Origin: a virus
Virus record (IMG/VR): IMGVR_UViG_3300032299_000267
Location: 1 to 61,459 of that record
Direction: 5' to 3' (one strand)
Length of the DNA stretch: 61,459 bases
In this document: piece after piece, positions 1-8,074 of the stretch
How the letters are laid out: each line of letters opens with the position of its first letter
How positions within the stretch are numbered: position 1 is the first letter of the stretch
The notes under the pieces: model-generated
The model's input: only the letters and a program-made list of their open reading frames with translations
Databases searched by the model: none
Told to the model about the DNA's origin: nothing
Translations under genes and position numbers: made by a program

Positions 1-123
1 CATTAAGAACATTGGCAAGCTGGTGCCGAGCGCAGAAGACTTTAAGCCTAAAGACCCAGTTCAAGAAAACATGAATGTTCTTAATGGCAAACCCGTTAAG
101 GCGTTTATCTATCAGGATCATGA
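1..123. repeat. Terminal direct repeat, left copy (circular closure)
   Basis: These 123 bases are identical to the last 123 bases of the window. The portal reading frame continues in phase from the right end into the left end, so the two copies are one locus in a circular or circularly permuted genome. An overlap this short is typical of an assembler k-mer overlap and need not be a physical terminal repeat of the virion DNA. Confidence 0.97.
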
Positions 124-727
124 GGCGCACATTCAGGTTCACCAAGCGGCTATGCAAGATCCAAAAATCATGCAAATCGTTGGCCAAAACCCGAAAGCGC
201 AGATGATCCAAGCGGCTGCTATGGCTCACATTAATGAGCATGTGGCGTTCCAGTATCGCAAGGAAATAGAGAAGCAGTTAGGTATTCCGTTGCCAGAGAT
301 GGACAAGGAATTGCCGAAGGATATGGAGGTAGAAGTATCCCGCATGATGGCGTTGGCAGCACAAAAACTGTTAACAAAAGATCAAGCGGAAGCCGCAGAA
401 AAGCAGGCGCAACAAACGGCACAAGACCCGATTGTTCAAATGCAGCAGCAAGAGTTACAGCTTAAAGCCAAAGAAGTGGAAATCAAAGAGAAGAAACTTG
501 CTATGGAAGCTGCGGCAGAAGCTGACCGTATCGAGCTTGAGAAATCAAAAATTGAATCTCAGGAGCGTATTGCTGGCGTTCAAGCGGGAGCAAGAGTTGC
601 TTCTGAGAAAGCCAAGCTTGAGGGTGAGTTGGAATTAAAAGGCGTTGAGCTTGGAAGCAGAATAGCCAAAGAAAGAATGGAAATGCAAACCCAAGCGAAA
701 CAAGCAAACAAACCGAAAGGTAAATAA
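1..727 (+). CDS. Portal protein, C-terminal part (continues from window end)
   Basis: This is the 3' part of the gene that begins at 59592 and crosses the circular join. Position 2 starts a codon in the portal frame, so the GTG at 23 is an internal codon and not a start. Joined across the 123-base overlap the protein is 823 residues. The part here is the C-terminal tail: a Gln/Ala/Glu-rich, strongly helical and probably coiled-coil region followed by a Lys-rich end. Long helical C-termini are known in podoviral portals such as P22, where they form the barrel; that this tail does so is inference. Four bases after the stop comes a small gene and then the co-chaperonin. Confidence 0.88.
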   Translation, partial: IKNIGKLVPSAEDFKPKDPVQENMNVLNGKPVKAFIYQDHEAHIQVHQAAMQDPKIMQIVGQNPKAQMIQAAAMAHINEHVAFQYRKEIEKQLGIPLPEMDKELPKDMEVEVSRMMALAAQKLLTKDQAEAAEKQAQQTAQDPIVQMQQQELQLKAKEVEIKEKKLAMEAAAEADRIELEKSKIESQERIAGVQAGARVASEKAKLEGELELKGVELGSRIAKERMEMQTQAKQANKPKGK

Positions 728-729
728 CT

Positions 730-921
730 ATGGATAAGACGTTAGAAATTCTCATTCAACAAGTGAGAGATAAGCGTCATCAGATAGTCGAGGCCGTCTC
801 AAACAACGCAGCCAAAGACTATTCTGAATATCAAAAACTCTGCGGCGAGATTCGGGGTCTCTCGATTGCGGAGGGTTTTATTCTTGACCTTGCAAAAACT
901 ATGGAGTTATCTGATGAGTGA
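730..921 (+). CDS. Small conserved-type phage protein between portal and GroES
   Basis: A 63-residue protein predicted to be all helical, with heptad-like spacing around residues 5-40 and a mixed-charge surface. I do not recognise a family. It starts just after the portal stop and its 3' end overlaps the start of the GroES-like gene by 8 bases, so it belongs to the head-assembly operon. Its position suggests a small head or assembly factor, but nothing in the sequence proves that. Confidence 0.65.
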   Translation: MDKTLEILIQQVRDKRHQIVEAVSNNAAKDYSEYQKLCGEIRGLSIAEGFILDLAKTMELSDE

Positions 922-1315
922 AATCGCAATCGCCACCGAAGACGGCGAGGTATCAACTCTGCCCCAAACAGCAGAGGAGAAAGCGAAACAATTACCGGAA
1001 CCAACTGGGTATCACATCCTAGTAGGACTGCCGGACAAAGAGGAAAAATTCGAGAGCGGCCTGTTAAAAGCAGACACAACCATGAATCACGAACAGATTC
1101 TGGCTACCGTATTTTTCGTAATCAAAATGGGGCCAGATTGCTACAAAGACGCAAAAAGGTTCCCAAATGGCCCATGGTGCAAGGAAGGGGATTTTATTCT
1201 CGCCCGTCCTAACACTGGCACCCGCCTGAAGATTCATGGTCGTGAGTTCCGACTCATTAACGACGATGTGGTCGAAGCGGTTGTGGATGATCCTCGCGGA
1301 ATATCTAGGGTTTAA
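914..1315 (+). CDS. groES: GroES-like co-chaperonin
   Basis: A 133-residue protein. I chose ATG 914, which overlaps the previous stop; the in-frame codons upstream only give a shadow N-terminus. Residues from about 28 read as a Cpn10 beta-barrel: a first strand (GYHILVGLP), a mobile-loop region, then KEGDFILARPNTGTRLKIHG and a final strand leading to a short acidic tail. GroES caps GroEL and helps fold client proteins; phage co-chaperonins such as T4 gp31 replace GroES during capsid folding. Lying between portal and scaffold, it probably serves the capsid protein, acting in the cytoplasm with host GroEL. The N-terminal 25 residues are acidic and unlike bacterial GroES. Confidence 0.75.
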   Translation: MSEIAIATEDGEVSTLPQTAEEKAKQLPEPTGYHILVGLPDKEEKFESGLLKADTTMNHEQILATVFFVIKMGPDCYKDAKRFPNGPWCKEGDFILARPNTGTRLKIHGREFRLINDDVVEAVVDDPRGISRV

Positions 1316-1329
1316 CAAAGGAGAAACAA

Positions 1330-2280
1330 ATGGCTACAAAAATGGACGCGGAGGAATTCCAGTTCCCCGATGAGAAAGACGAGGTATCTGCTGCGGCGGA
1401 TGACTTTGAGATAGAGATTGAGGACGATACTCCTGAAGAGGATCGGAATCGGCAGCCTTTACCTAAAGATATGGTTCAAGATCTTGAGCAAGATGAGCTT
1501 GAGGACTATAGCGAAGGGGTAAAAGAACGTCTAAAGCAGATGAAGAAAGTCTGGCATGACGAGCGCCGCGAGAAAGAACAAGCATTACGTGAACAGCAAG
1601 AAGCTATTGCATACGCAAAGCAGGTTCAGGAAGAAAACCGCGCTCTAAAAGGACGGTTATCTACAGGTGAGCAGCATTTTATTAACACCTATAAATCTGC
1701 GGTAGAGATGGAGCTGGACAATGCCAAGCGGGATTATAAGGACGCCTACGATCAAGGCGATTCTGACCGTTTGCTAGAAGCTCAGGAAAAGCTGAACAGT
1801 GCGCAGTTCAAACTTCAGAAAGCCAGAGAGTTTGTTCCGTCTGGACAGCCTGAAGAAAGTGATGTACAACCCGCAACAAATCCAGCTCCTCGCCCTGACC
1901 AACGAGCGATTGCGTGGCAAGAGCGCAATGAATGGTTTGGTAAGGATGAGGAGATGACTAGCCTGGCTCTGGGGTTACATCAGAAGTTAGTCGCTCAATA
2001 TGGGACGTCATATCCGTCTACAGATGAGTATTGGAAAAAGGTCGATGACACTATGCGTCGTCGATTCCCAGAAAATTTTGGGGATAGGGATCAGGAAGAA
2101 CCGGCACAAAAACCGCAACGACCTAACAGACCCGCTCCTGTCGTAGCCTCCGCTGACCGCAGCACACCCTCCAAAAAGGTGAAAATGAAGCAGTCACAAG
2201 TATTAATTGCTAAGAAATTAGGATTAACACCGGAGCAGTACGTCAAGGAAATGATTAAATTGGAGGCTACAAATGGCTGA
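1330..2280 (+). CDS. Putative capsid scaffolding protein
   Basis: A 316-residue, highly charged protein preceded by a good Shine-Dalgarno (AAAGGAG). The first 60 residues are very acidic, residues about 60-170 are a long Glu/Lys/Gln-rich coiled coil, the middle is Pro-rich and disordered, and the C-terminal 35 residues are basic. An acidic, helical, coiled-coil protein with a basic C-terminal patch, encoded between portal and major capsid, is the usual form of a tailed-phage scaffold, whose basic end binds the inside of the capsid shell. The assignment is from composition and gene order, not from a recognised domain. Confidence 0.72.
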   Translation: MATKMDAEEFQFPDEKDEVSAAADDFEIEIEDDTPEEDRNRQPLPKDMVQDLEQDELEDYSEGVKERLKQMKKVWHDERREKEQALREQQEAIAYAKQVQEENRALKGRLSTGEQHFINTYKSAVEMELDNAKRDYKDAYDQGDSDRLLEAQEKLNSAQFKLQKAREFVPSGQPEESDVQPATNPAPRPDQRAIAWQERNEWFGKDEEMTSLALGLHQKLVAQYGTSYPSTDEYWKKVDDTMRRRFPENFGDRDQEEPAQKPQRPNRPAPVVASADRSTPSKKVKMKQSQVLIAKKLGLTPEQYVKEMIKLEATNG

Positions 2281-2722
2281 GAATAGAACACCCCGAAATG
2301 TAGAAACACGCGTCCAAGCGGAGCGCCCTAAGCAGTGGAGACCCGCAGAGCTTCTGCCAGAACCAGATAAGCTCCCAGGATATGCGTACAGATGGATTCG
2401 TGTTGGGCTTCAAGGAACTGCTGATCCACGCAACTACTCTGCCAAACTCAGAGAAGGTTGGGAGCCAGTAAAGATTGAAGAGCAACCAGCATTTCAACTG
2501 CTAGTCGATGAAGGCAGTCGATTCAAAGACTGTATTGAAGTTGGCGGATTGTTGCTTTGCAAGACCCCGCTTGAGTTTGTAGAGCAGCGTAATGGCTATT
2601 ACCTCAAGCAATCTGAAGATCAGATCAAGTCTGTTGATAACAATTTAATGCGGCAAAATGACCCTCGTATGCCGCTGTTCAAGGAGTCGAAATCTTCGAT
2701 TTCTAGGGGCGGTGGCAGTTAA
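2273..2722 (+). CDS. Conserved-type phage protein upstream of capsid genes
   Basis: A 149-residue protein whose ATG overlaps the end of the scaffold gene by 8 bases. It is basic and Pro-rich at the N-terminus (residues 1-35), has a compact middle with RWIRVGL and a C-terminal Ser/Gly-rich basic tail. Proteins of this style occur next to the capsid gene in many environmental phages, but I know of no function. A role in head assembly is inferred only from position. Confidence 0.65.
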   Translation: MAENRTPRNVETRVQAERPKQWRPAELLPEPDKLPGYAYRWIRVGLQGTADPRNYSAKLREGWEPVKIEEQPAFQLLVDEGSRFKDCIEVGGLLLCKTPLEFVEQRNGYYLKQSEDQIKSVDNNLMRQNDPRMPLFKESKSSISRGGGS

Positions 2723-2738
2723 TTTTTTGGAGTAAACA

Positions 2739-3395
2739 ATGGCATATCCAACTGTATCCAAGCCTTATGGCTTGCTACCGGTCAATTTGATCGGTGGACA
2801 GGTGTTCGCCGGTTCTACTCGCCTGATGTCTATTGCCAGCGGCTATAATGCTGACATTTTCTTTGGCGACGTAGTAAAGCGCGCATCTAACGGCACAATC
2901 GAAAAAGACACCGGCACTAGCACAGCTACGCCTGTTGGTATCTTTATGGGTTGTACTTACACTAACCCAAGCACCAAGCAGAAGTTGTTCTTCCAGAGCT
3001 ACCCTGCTGGTACAGCTGCACCTGATATTCAGGCTTACGTAGCTGATGATCCTGATGTTTTGTTCAAAGTAGCAACTGTCTCCACAGGTACAACCGTAGC
3101 TTTCTTCGGCCCTAGTATCGTTGGCGAAAACGCTGTTTTGTGCCAGAACGCTGGTTCAAACAATACAGGCGACTCCGCAGTTGCGATCTTTGGTGGCAAT
3201 ACTGCTACCACAGCATCGTTCCCAATTCGTATCGTTGACTTTGTGCCAGATACTGGCAACAGCTCCAACGGCTATTGCGAATTTATCTGCAAGTTTAATG
3301 CACCGTTTGCGGTGTCAACATTCAGCAGCCCAGGCAATACCGTGGCGACTGTTATGACCGGCGGGCATGCGTATCTCAACCCGACTGGCGTTTAA
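2739..3395 (+). CDS. Putative capsid decoration / head structural protein
   Basis: A 218-residue protein preceded by TTTTGGAG. It is rich in Thr, Ala, Gly and Val with alternating hydrophobic strands and few Lys or Glu, as in beta-rich virion proteins. It begins MAYPTVSKPYGLLPVNLIGG and lies directly upstream of the major capsid gene with an 11-base gap, the usual place for a decoration or head-stabilising protein. I see no catalytic motif. Structural role likely; exact role inferred from position. Confidence 0.65.
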   Translation: MAYPTVSKPYGLLPVNLIGGQVFAGSTRLMSIASGYNADIFFGDVVKRASNGTIEKDTGTSTATPVGIFMGCTYTNPSTKQKLFFQSYPAGTAAPDIQAYVADDPDVLFKVATVSTGTTVAFFGPSIVGENAVLCQNAGSNNTGDSAVAIFGGNTATTASFPIRIVDFVPDTGNSSNGYCEFICKFNAPFAVSTFSSPGNTVATVMTGGHAYLNPTGV

Positions 3396-3405
3396 GGAGT
3401 AAGAC

Positions 3406-4314
3406 ATGGCTATTTCACGCGCACAACTATTGAAAGAGCTGCTGCCTGGCCTGAACGCTTTGTTCGGTTTAGAGTACGCTCGCTATGGTGAAGAACACAA
3501 AGAGATTTACGAAACTGAAACCTCTGAGCGTTCTTTCGAAGAAGAAACTAAACTTTCAGGTTTCAGCGCCGCACCTGTCAAGAACGAAGGTAGTGCAATT
3601 CGTTATGACAACGGCCAAGAAGCTTGGACAGCACGATACAACCACGAAACCATCGCTTTGGGTTTCTCGCTGACCGAAGAGGCTATCGAGGATAACTTGT
3701 ATGACAGCCTGTCGGCTCGTTATACAAAGGCGCTGGCCCGTGCTATGTCGTACACAAAGCAGGTTAAAGCTGCTGCCGTCCTTAACAACGGCTTCTCCAA
3801 TAGCTACCCAGGTGGCGACGGCGTTGCTTTGTTCTCGACCCAGCATCCTTTGGTCTCCGGTGGTGTTAACAGCAACACACCAGCTACCCAAGCTGACTTG
3901 AATGAAACTTCGTTGGAAAACTCAGTTATTCAAATCGCTGCTTGGACTGATGAACGTGATCTGTTGATCGCCGCTAAACCACGCAAGCTGATTGTTCCAT
4001 CGGCTCTCCAGTTCGTTGCTACTCGTTTGTTAGAAACCAGCCTGCGCGTTGGCACTAACGACAACGATATCAACGCATTGAAGAACAATGGTTCAATTCC
4101 TGAAGGTTATACGATTAACCACTTCTTGACCGACACAAACGCATGGTTCCTGACCACTGACGTTCCAAACGGCATGAAGCACTTTGTTCGTACACCGCTT
4201 CAGAACTCGATGGATGGCGACTTTGATACTGGTAACGTCCGTTACAAGTCTCGCGAGCGTTATTCGTTTGGTTTCTCCGATCCACTCGGTATGTTTGGTT
4301 CGCAAGGCGCTTAA
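3406..4314 (+). CDS. Major capsid protein (Mu gpT-like type)
   Basis: A 302-residue protein with RBS AAGGAG 7 bases before ATG. It has an acidic helical N-arm (residues 15-50), a segment GFSLTEEAIEDNLYD near 85-100, FSTQHPLVSGG near 145-155, and AKPRKLIVPSALQFVATRLL near 188-208, features I associate with Mu gpT-like HK97-fold capsid proteins. It follows scaffold and decoration-type genes and is itself followed by a strong terminator, consistent with a highly expressed unit. No separate protease gene is seen nearby. Confidence 0.82.
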   Translation: MAISRAQLLKELLPGLNALFGLEYARYGEEHKEIYETETSERSFEEETKLSGFSAAPVKNEGSAIRYDNGQEAWTARYNHETIALGFSLTEEAIEDNLYDSLSARYTKALARAMSYTKQVKAAAVLNNGFSNSYPGGDGVALFSTQHPLVSGGVNSNTPATQADLNETSLENSVIQIAAWTDERDLLIAAKPRKLIVPSALQFVATRLLETSLRVGTNDNDINALKNNGSIPEGYTINHFLTDTNAWFLTTDVPNGMKHFVRTPLQNSMDGDFDTGNVRYKSRERYSFGFSDPLGMFGSQGA

Positions 4315-4322
4315 TGTGCTGG

Positions 4323-4352
4323 AAAAGGGGGATATAAAAGTCCCCCTTTTTT
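4323..4352 (+). terminator. Rho-independent terminator after capsid gene
   Basis: A perfect 10-bp stem, AAAAGGGGGA (4323-4332) and TCCCCCTTTT (4341-4350), with an 8-base loop and trailing T residues. It lies nine bases after the capsid stop. The A/T-ended stem could also work on the other strand. The following 110 bases hold only a possible -10 (TATAAA near 4369) without a clear -35. Confidence 0.9.
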
Positions 4353-4464
4353 GTATAGATTTATGATATAAAGTAAGAAATTCCGGGTATTCCGGTATGG
4401 CAAACAGTCCCGGCTGACGACATGCAGATTGCCACTACCTAACTCGCATGTGAGGAAAATTTAA

Positions 4465-4944
4465 ATGGCACTTTCTACCACCCAAAGTATTTGGCGCTCT
4501 GGCGGCGGCGACACGACTCGTCAAGCTTATTGCGGCACCGGCCTTATGACAGCTGGTTTCTTCGATGCTAATGTTACCGCTAGTAGCAATGCAGTAGTTG
4601 CGCTTGGTCAAACACCTATAGTCATTCTTCCAGCTAATGCTGTAGTAACGTCAGTCGTTATTACCAGCCCTATTACATCTGGCACTATCAATGTTGGTTT
4701 TACAACCATCACTGGCGGCGTATCTAATTCTTCTTTTTACGTAGCGAACTCAATTGCAACTTCAGCTCGCGTTATTGATCCTGGCTCTACTGGCGCAGGC
4801 GGCGGCATTGGCACCGTAGCTAACGCAACAGTTAACACAGTGTTGACTATTGAGTCTGGCCAAGGCAGCCCTGGTAACGGCACGGTTGGCGGTTTTGTTA
4901 CTTACTTCGTTACTGACTATTTGTTCGGTCAACAGAACGTCTAA
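4465..4944 (+). CDS. Virion structural protein, Gly/Ser/Thr-rich
   Basis: A 159-residue protein starting at ATG 4465 after GAGGAAA. It is almost free of charged residues, rich in Thr, Ser, Ala, Gly and Val, with repeated beta-strand patterns such as VVTSVVITSPITSGTINVGF. This composition is typical of beta-sandwich head or tail decoration proteins. No recognised domain and no signal peptide. It opens a new block of small structural genes after the capsid terminator, with the next gene 12 bases downstream behind an AGGAGG site. Confidence 0.65.
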   Translation: MALSTTQSIWRSGGGDTTRQAYCGTGLMTAGFFDANVTASSNAVVALGQTPIVILPANAVVTSVVITSPITSGTINVGFTTITGGVSNSSFYVANSIATSARVIDPGSTGAGGGIGTVANATVNTVLTIESGQGSPGNGTVGGFVTYFVTDYLFGQQNV

Positions 4945-4956
4945 TAGGAGGTCATT

Positions 4957-5472
4957 ATGACCATGCAAACAGACGTTCTAAGTGGGCATTTGCACCAAAG
5001 TGGGTTTATTATTACGCAAAATCGTTCGCGGGTTAAAGCTATCTCCATTAGGGGGACTACGAACGCTGGGCAGTTTGACCTTTTTAGTACGTTAACTGCT
5101 CCTGTGCAGGCTACGTATGGTCAGGCAAACAATACGATAACCATAACTAGCAATAATCATGGTTTATCTAATGGCGCACAGATTGGCATTAGTTTTACTG
5201 ATGGTTCTGGCGGAGCAGGTTTCCCAGGTAATTATAATATTACTTATGGAAATGTTAATTCGTTTTCTATTACAAGTCCAAATAATACAAATGTTTCTGC
5301 GGGAACATCATGCGTTTATGTAACTAATGGTACTTGGTTGGTGACGTTTGAGACTGCTGCTAACGATACGTTCCAGAATTACTTTTTGCTACCAGGCGAA
5401 GGCATTTTGGCTAAACAAACTGTGTATGCTTATTTGAGTAACATCTCAGTTGCAACAGTATTCTATGGCTAA
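4957..5472 (+). CDS. Virion structural protein, beta-rich
   Basis: A 171-residue protein preceded by AATAGGAGG. Like its upstream neighbour it is beta-rich, Asn/Thr/Gly-rich and poor in Lys. A central part (residues 45-110) reads like a surface-exposed beta domain with TITSNNHGLSNGAQIG, a pattern often seen in phage structural repeats. The N-terminal and C-terminal parts could pack as one sandwich split by this insertion. Function beyond virion structure is not visible. It overlaps the next gene by 8 bases. Confidence 0.65.
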   Translation: MTMQTDVLSGHLHQSGFIITQNRSRVKAISIRGTTNAGQFDLFSTLTAPVQATYGQANNTITITSNNHGLSNGAQIGISFTDGSGGAGFPGNYNITYGNVNSFSITSPNNTNVSAGTSCVYVTNGTWLVTFETAANDTFQNYFLLPGEGILAKQTVYAYLSNISVATVFYG

Positions 5473-5719
5473 GAAAACCCCATCCCTTGCTATTGGTCGC
5501 GGCGAAAAGCTACCTGCGTCAAAAGGGGCGGGGCTTACTGCCAAAGGTCGCGCTAAGTACAACGCAGCAACTGGGTCTAATTTAAAAGCACCGCAGCCTG
5601 AAGGTGGGCCACGTAAGAAATCATTTTGCGCTCGTATGTCTGGAATGCCAGGCCCGATGAAAGATGAGAACGGCAAGCCTACTCGTAAAGCGGCATCATT
5701 AAAAAGATGGAAATGTTGA
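5465..5719 (+). CDS. Small basic conserved phage protein (DUF6321-like)
   Basis: An 84-residue basic protein. I chose ATG 5465 inside ATGGCTAA, overlapping the previous stop. It contains GAGLTAKGRAKYNAATGSNLK and RKKSFCARMSGMPG, then RKAASLKRWKC, a set of signatures I associate with the DUF6321 family of small phage proteins; the family name is from memory. The many basic residues and paired Cys (49 and 84) suggest nucleic-acid binding or packing inside the head. Found next to structural genes in related phages. Confidence 0.7.
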   Translation: MAKKTPSLAIGRGEKLPASKGAGLTAKGRAKYNAATGSNLKAPQPEGGPRKKSFCARMSGMPGPMKDENGKPTRKAASLKRWKC

Positions 5720-5720
5720 C

Positions 5721-5912
5721 ATGGACACTCACGACATTAAAGTAATGACCGATGGCGCTGCTGTTGTTGTAGGGGTAAGTGGCTTTATGTCATGGTTCCC
5801 GCCGATTGTTGCTTTAGTTGGTGGCTTGCTTACAATAATTTGGTTAAGCCTACGTATATATGAGACTGATACTGTGAAATCTTTAATCGGTCAGTTTAAG
5901 GATAAATCATGA
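5721..5912 (+). CDS. Small membrane protein, holin-like
   Basis: A 63-residue protein with a hydrophobic stretch from about residue 13 to 47 that can form one or two membrane helices broken by SWFPP at 24-28, followed by a charged tail ending KDKS. This is a class II holin-like layout, but the gene lies among structural genes about 11 kb from the lysozyme, and a second holin candidate (16851) sits next to the lysozyme. It may instead be a virion membrane protein. Its stop overlaps the next ATG (ATGA). Confidence 0.55.
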   Translation: MDTHDIKVMTDGAAVVVGVSGFMSWFPPIVALVGGLLTIIWLSLRIYETDTVKSLIGQFKDKS

Positions 5913-6694
5913 AACGCAAAGTTAAAAAATTTGCTGAGGGCGGCACAAATGTGCGCACCCGCACTGATGAAGAATTTGCTGAAGATAGTAAGTTTGGCGG
6001 TTACGGTCGTTACATGCCAAAGACAAAAAGCATCACGCTTGGCGGCAAATCAAGCGCAGAAGAAGATCGTCCAATATCTAGCGGCGTAGAGGACTACGCG
6101 ACTTTAGGCAAACGTGCTGGCGCAGTATCTACAATGTCTGGCCCAAAGGAATACATTTCTGAGTCTATTAAAGAGGACACAGAAAAAGAAACAGAATCTC
6201 CTAAAGGTATAGCTTCCGGCTTTAAGTCAGGCGAGTCAAAGTTTGAGCGGAATGACAATGAAGTAAAGATGCCAGCAGCAAAGAAAAAAAGAAAAACTAG
6301 TGATGTTACTAAAAAATCTTATGGATTTAATGAAGATCCTTCTTATAAAACTTTGCCCGGCATAGCATCTGACAAGGATGCAAAATCGAAAACTCTGCCC
6401 GAAAAGACGGATTCTAAAAAAGAGTATTACCGTGACTTCAGCGGTAAGATTAAAGAAAAAACTCCAGATACAAATTCATTCAAAGATTTTGGCGAAATGA
6501 TTGCTAAAGGAGCTGGGGCATTAGGCAGGGGAATTAGGGATTATGCTTCAACTATTAAATCTCCTGCGCAACGTCGGGACGAGGAAAAAGCATCAAAAGA
6601 AAAAGGTTTTGCAAAAGGCGGCAAAGTTTCTAGTGCATCCTCCCGTGGTGACGGTATAGCCCAGCGCGGCAAAACGAAAGGCAGGATGTGCTAA
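5909..6694 (+). CDS. Lys/Glu-rich disordered protein with C-terminal tag
   Basis: A 261-residue protein, mostly low-complexity and charged (Lys, Glu, Ser, Gly), probably disordered. It ends in GGKVSSASSRGDGIAQRGK followed by TKGRMC, a tag shared in variants by three neighbouring proteins. The start overlaps the previous stop (ATGA at 5909-5912) and the stop overlaps the next start (TAATG). No catalytic motif. I infer a virion or assembly role from the location and the tag, with low certainty on mechanism. Confidence 0.65.
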   Translation: MKRKVKKFAEGGTNVRTRTDEEFAEDSKFGGYGRYMPKTKSITLGGKSSAEEDRPISSGVEDYATLGKRAGAVSTMSGPKEYISESIKEDTEKETESPKGIASGFKSGESKFERNDNEVKMPAAKKKRKTSDVTKKSYGFNEDPSYKTLPGIASDKDAKSKTLPEKTDSKKEYYRDFSGKIKEKTPDTNSFKDFGEMIAKGAGALGRGIRDYASTIKSPAQRRDEEKASKEKGFAKGGKVSSASSRGDGIAQRGKTKGRMC

Positions 6695-6948
6695 TGGCTA
6701 AGACTAAATACGCAGACGGCGGTATGACGCAGCAGCCTACGTATCCTTTTTATGGCACTCAGCCGCAAACTAGCGGTGTAAATGGCGGCACGAATCAGAC
6801 ATTTAACATGCAGCCACAGGCTAATGCAGCGCCTAACCAGCAGCAGCCTATGCAACAACCTATGCAAACATTCAAAAGCGGCGGCAAAGTGTCGTCTGCT
6901 TCTAAACGTGCGGACGGCTGCGCTGTTCGCGGAAAAACGAGGGCTTAA
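6694..6948 (+). CDS. Short Gln/Pro-rich protein with C-terminal tag
   Basis: An 84-residue protein. I chose ATG 6694, which shares its A with the previous TAA. It begins with KYADGGMTQQP, continues as Gln/Pro/Asn-rich low complexity with MQQPMQ repeats, and ends GGKVSSASKRADGCAVRGK then TRA, a variant of the tag found in its neighbours. Probably disordered except for the tail. Its function is unknown. Confidence 0.62.
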   Translation: MAKTKYADGGMTQQPTYPFYGTQPQTSGVNGGTNQTFNMQPQANAAPNQQQPMQQPMQTFKSGGKVSSASKRADGCAVRGKTRA

Positions 6949-6950
6949 TT

Positions 6951-7505
6951 ATGAGTACACCTAAACCAAATCCCATTCAAAGGGGAGAGTCAGAAAAAAA
7001 TATAGCATATAAAATGCCTATGCCTATGCCTAAGGGAACGCCTATGCCTGAGCCTAGGAGAACGCCTATGCCTGAGCCTAAGGGAACGCCTATGCCTGAG
7101 CCTAAGGGAACGCCTATGCCTGAGCCTAGGAGAACGCCTATGTTTCAGTCTAAGGGAACGTTTATGCCTACACCTAGGCCGCCTATGCCTCGTGTGCAGC
7201 CAAAGCCTTCAGTGACGACTAGGCCTATGCCGCCTATGCCTCAAGTGCAGCCAAAACCTTCAGTGACGCCTATGCCTATGCCGCCTATGGAAGAGTTTGT
7301 GCCTGAGGATAGTAGCTATGATTATAAACCTGGATATGAACCTACATTTAGACCAATGCCGGTACCAAAAAATCCTGACCCTCCTGTATACATGAAAAAA
7401 GGTGGCAAAGTTAAATCTTCATCTGCTAAAAGAAAAGCATCAACCGCATCTAGTCGCGGCGATGGTATTGCTCAACGCGGCAAGACAAAGGGGCGGATGG
7501 TGTAA
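6951..7505 (+). CDS. Proline-rich repeat protein with C-terminal tag
   Basis: A 184-residue protein built largely of repeats. Residues about 22-70 are 8-residue units of the type MPEPKGTP, and residues about 78-111 are two 17-residue units PMPxVQPKPSVTxxPMP. The C-terminus repeats the tag SSRGDGIAQRGKTKGRM exactly as in the protein ending at 6694, but with mostly different codons. Likely an extended disordered linker with a conserved end. The tandem DNA repeats could change length by slippage. Its stop overlaps the next start. Confidence 0.62.
   Translation: MSTPKPNPIQRGESEKNIAYKMPMPMPKGTPMPEPRRTPMPEPKGTPMPEPKGTPMPEPRRTPMFQSKGTFMPTPRPPMPRVQPKPSVTTRPMPPMPQVQPKPSVTPMPMPPMEEFVPEDSSYDYKPGYEPTFRPMPVPKNPDPPVYMKKGGKVKSSSAKRKASTASSRGDGIAQRGKTKGRMV
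7013..7164 (+). repeat. 24-bp tandem repeats in coding sequence
   Basis: About six copies of a 24-bp unit encoding MPEPKGTP or MPEPRRTP variants, inside the gene at 6951-7505. The units keep frame, so copy-number change would alter protein length without frameshift. Confidence 0.85.
7182..7283 (+). repeat. Two 51-bp direct repeats in coding sequence
   Basis: Two adjacent 51-bp units encode 17-residue segments containing VQPKPSVT. They differ at a few bases. They follow the 24-bp repeat array in the same gene. Confidence 0.8.
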
Positions 7506-8074
7506 TGCCTGCCGTATCTAAAAAGCAGGAAAGGTTTATGCAGGCGGTAGCTCACAACCCTGCATTTGCTAAAAAGGCCGGTGTGCCGCAGAGTGTGGGT
7601 AAGGAATTTACTAAATCAGGAGGCGGTATGGCTGAGTCAAAGAAGATGGTTAAGAAAGAAGTGTCGTTTATGAAGTCTAAAGGCGCTCCTAAGTCCATGA
7701 TCAAACATGAGATGGCTGAAGCTGGCATGAAAAAAGGTGGCATGAGCAAGACAAAAAAGATGGCTATGGGTGGATACGCTGATGGCGGTATGCCTATGGT
7801 TATGAAGGATGGCGTAAAAGTTCCGGCGTTTGCTGCTGACGGCAAAGGTAAGATGGCTAAAGGCGGTACTGCTATGAAAAAGATGGCTAATGGCGGTATG
7901 ACTTCGATGGGCAAAGTAAAGACTGCCGCTCCTAGCCGCGATGGTGTTGCTGTTAAAGGCAAAACTGTAGGCAGGAATCTAGGTGACTCCGGCAAGAATG
8001 TTGGCATCATGAGTGGCGCTAAAGGCATGAAAAGTGGCGGTATGTCTAAGATGAAAAAAGGCGGGTATTGCTAA
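7505..8074 (+). CDS. Lys/Gly/Met-rich structural-type protein (DUF3008-like N-terminus)
   Basis: A 189-residue, strongly basic protein. Residues 1-35 (MPAVSKKQERFMQAVAHNP...) resemble the DUF3008 type of short phage protein, from memory. The rest is Lys/Gly/Met-rich with repeated units MAxGGYADGGM, KMAKGGTAMKKMANGGM and SKMKKGGYC. A version of the neighbouring tag, SRDGVAVKGKTVGRN, lies at about residues 143-157 rather than at the extreme C-terminus. Its start and stop overlap both neighbours. A DNA- or membrane-associated virion role is possible but not shown. Confidence 0.65.
   Translation: MPAVSKKQERFMQAVAHNPAFAKKAGVPQSVGKEFTKSGGGMAESKKMVKKEVSFMKSKGAPKSMIKHEMAEAGMKKGGMSKTKKMAMGGYADGGMPMVMKDGVKVPAFAADGKGKMAKGGTAMKKMANGGMTSMGKVKTAAPSRDGVAVKGKTVGRNLGDSGKNVGIMSGAKGMKSGGMSKMKKGGYC

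Noticed and set aside
1-123. Physical long terminal repeat as in T7-like phages
   Set aside because: Only 123 bases and inside the portal gene; assembly overlap is the simpler explanation, though reads could decide.
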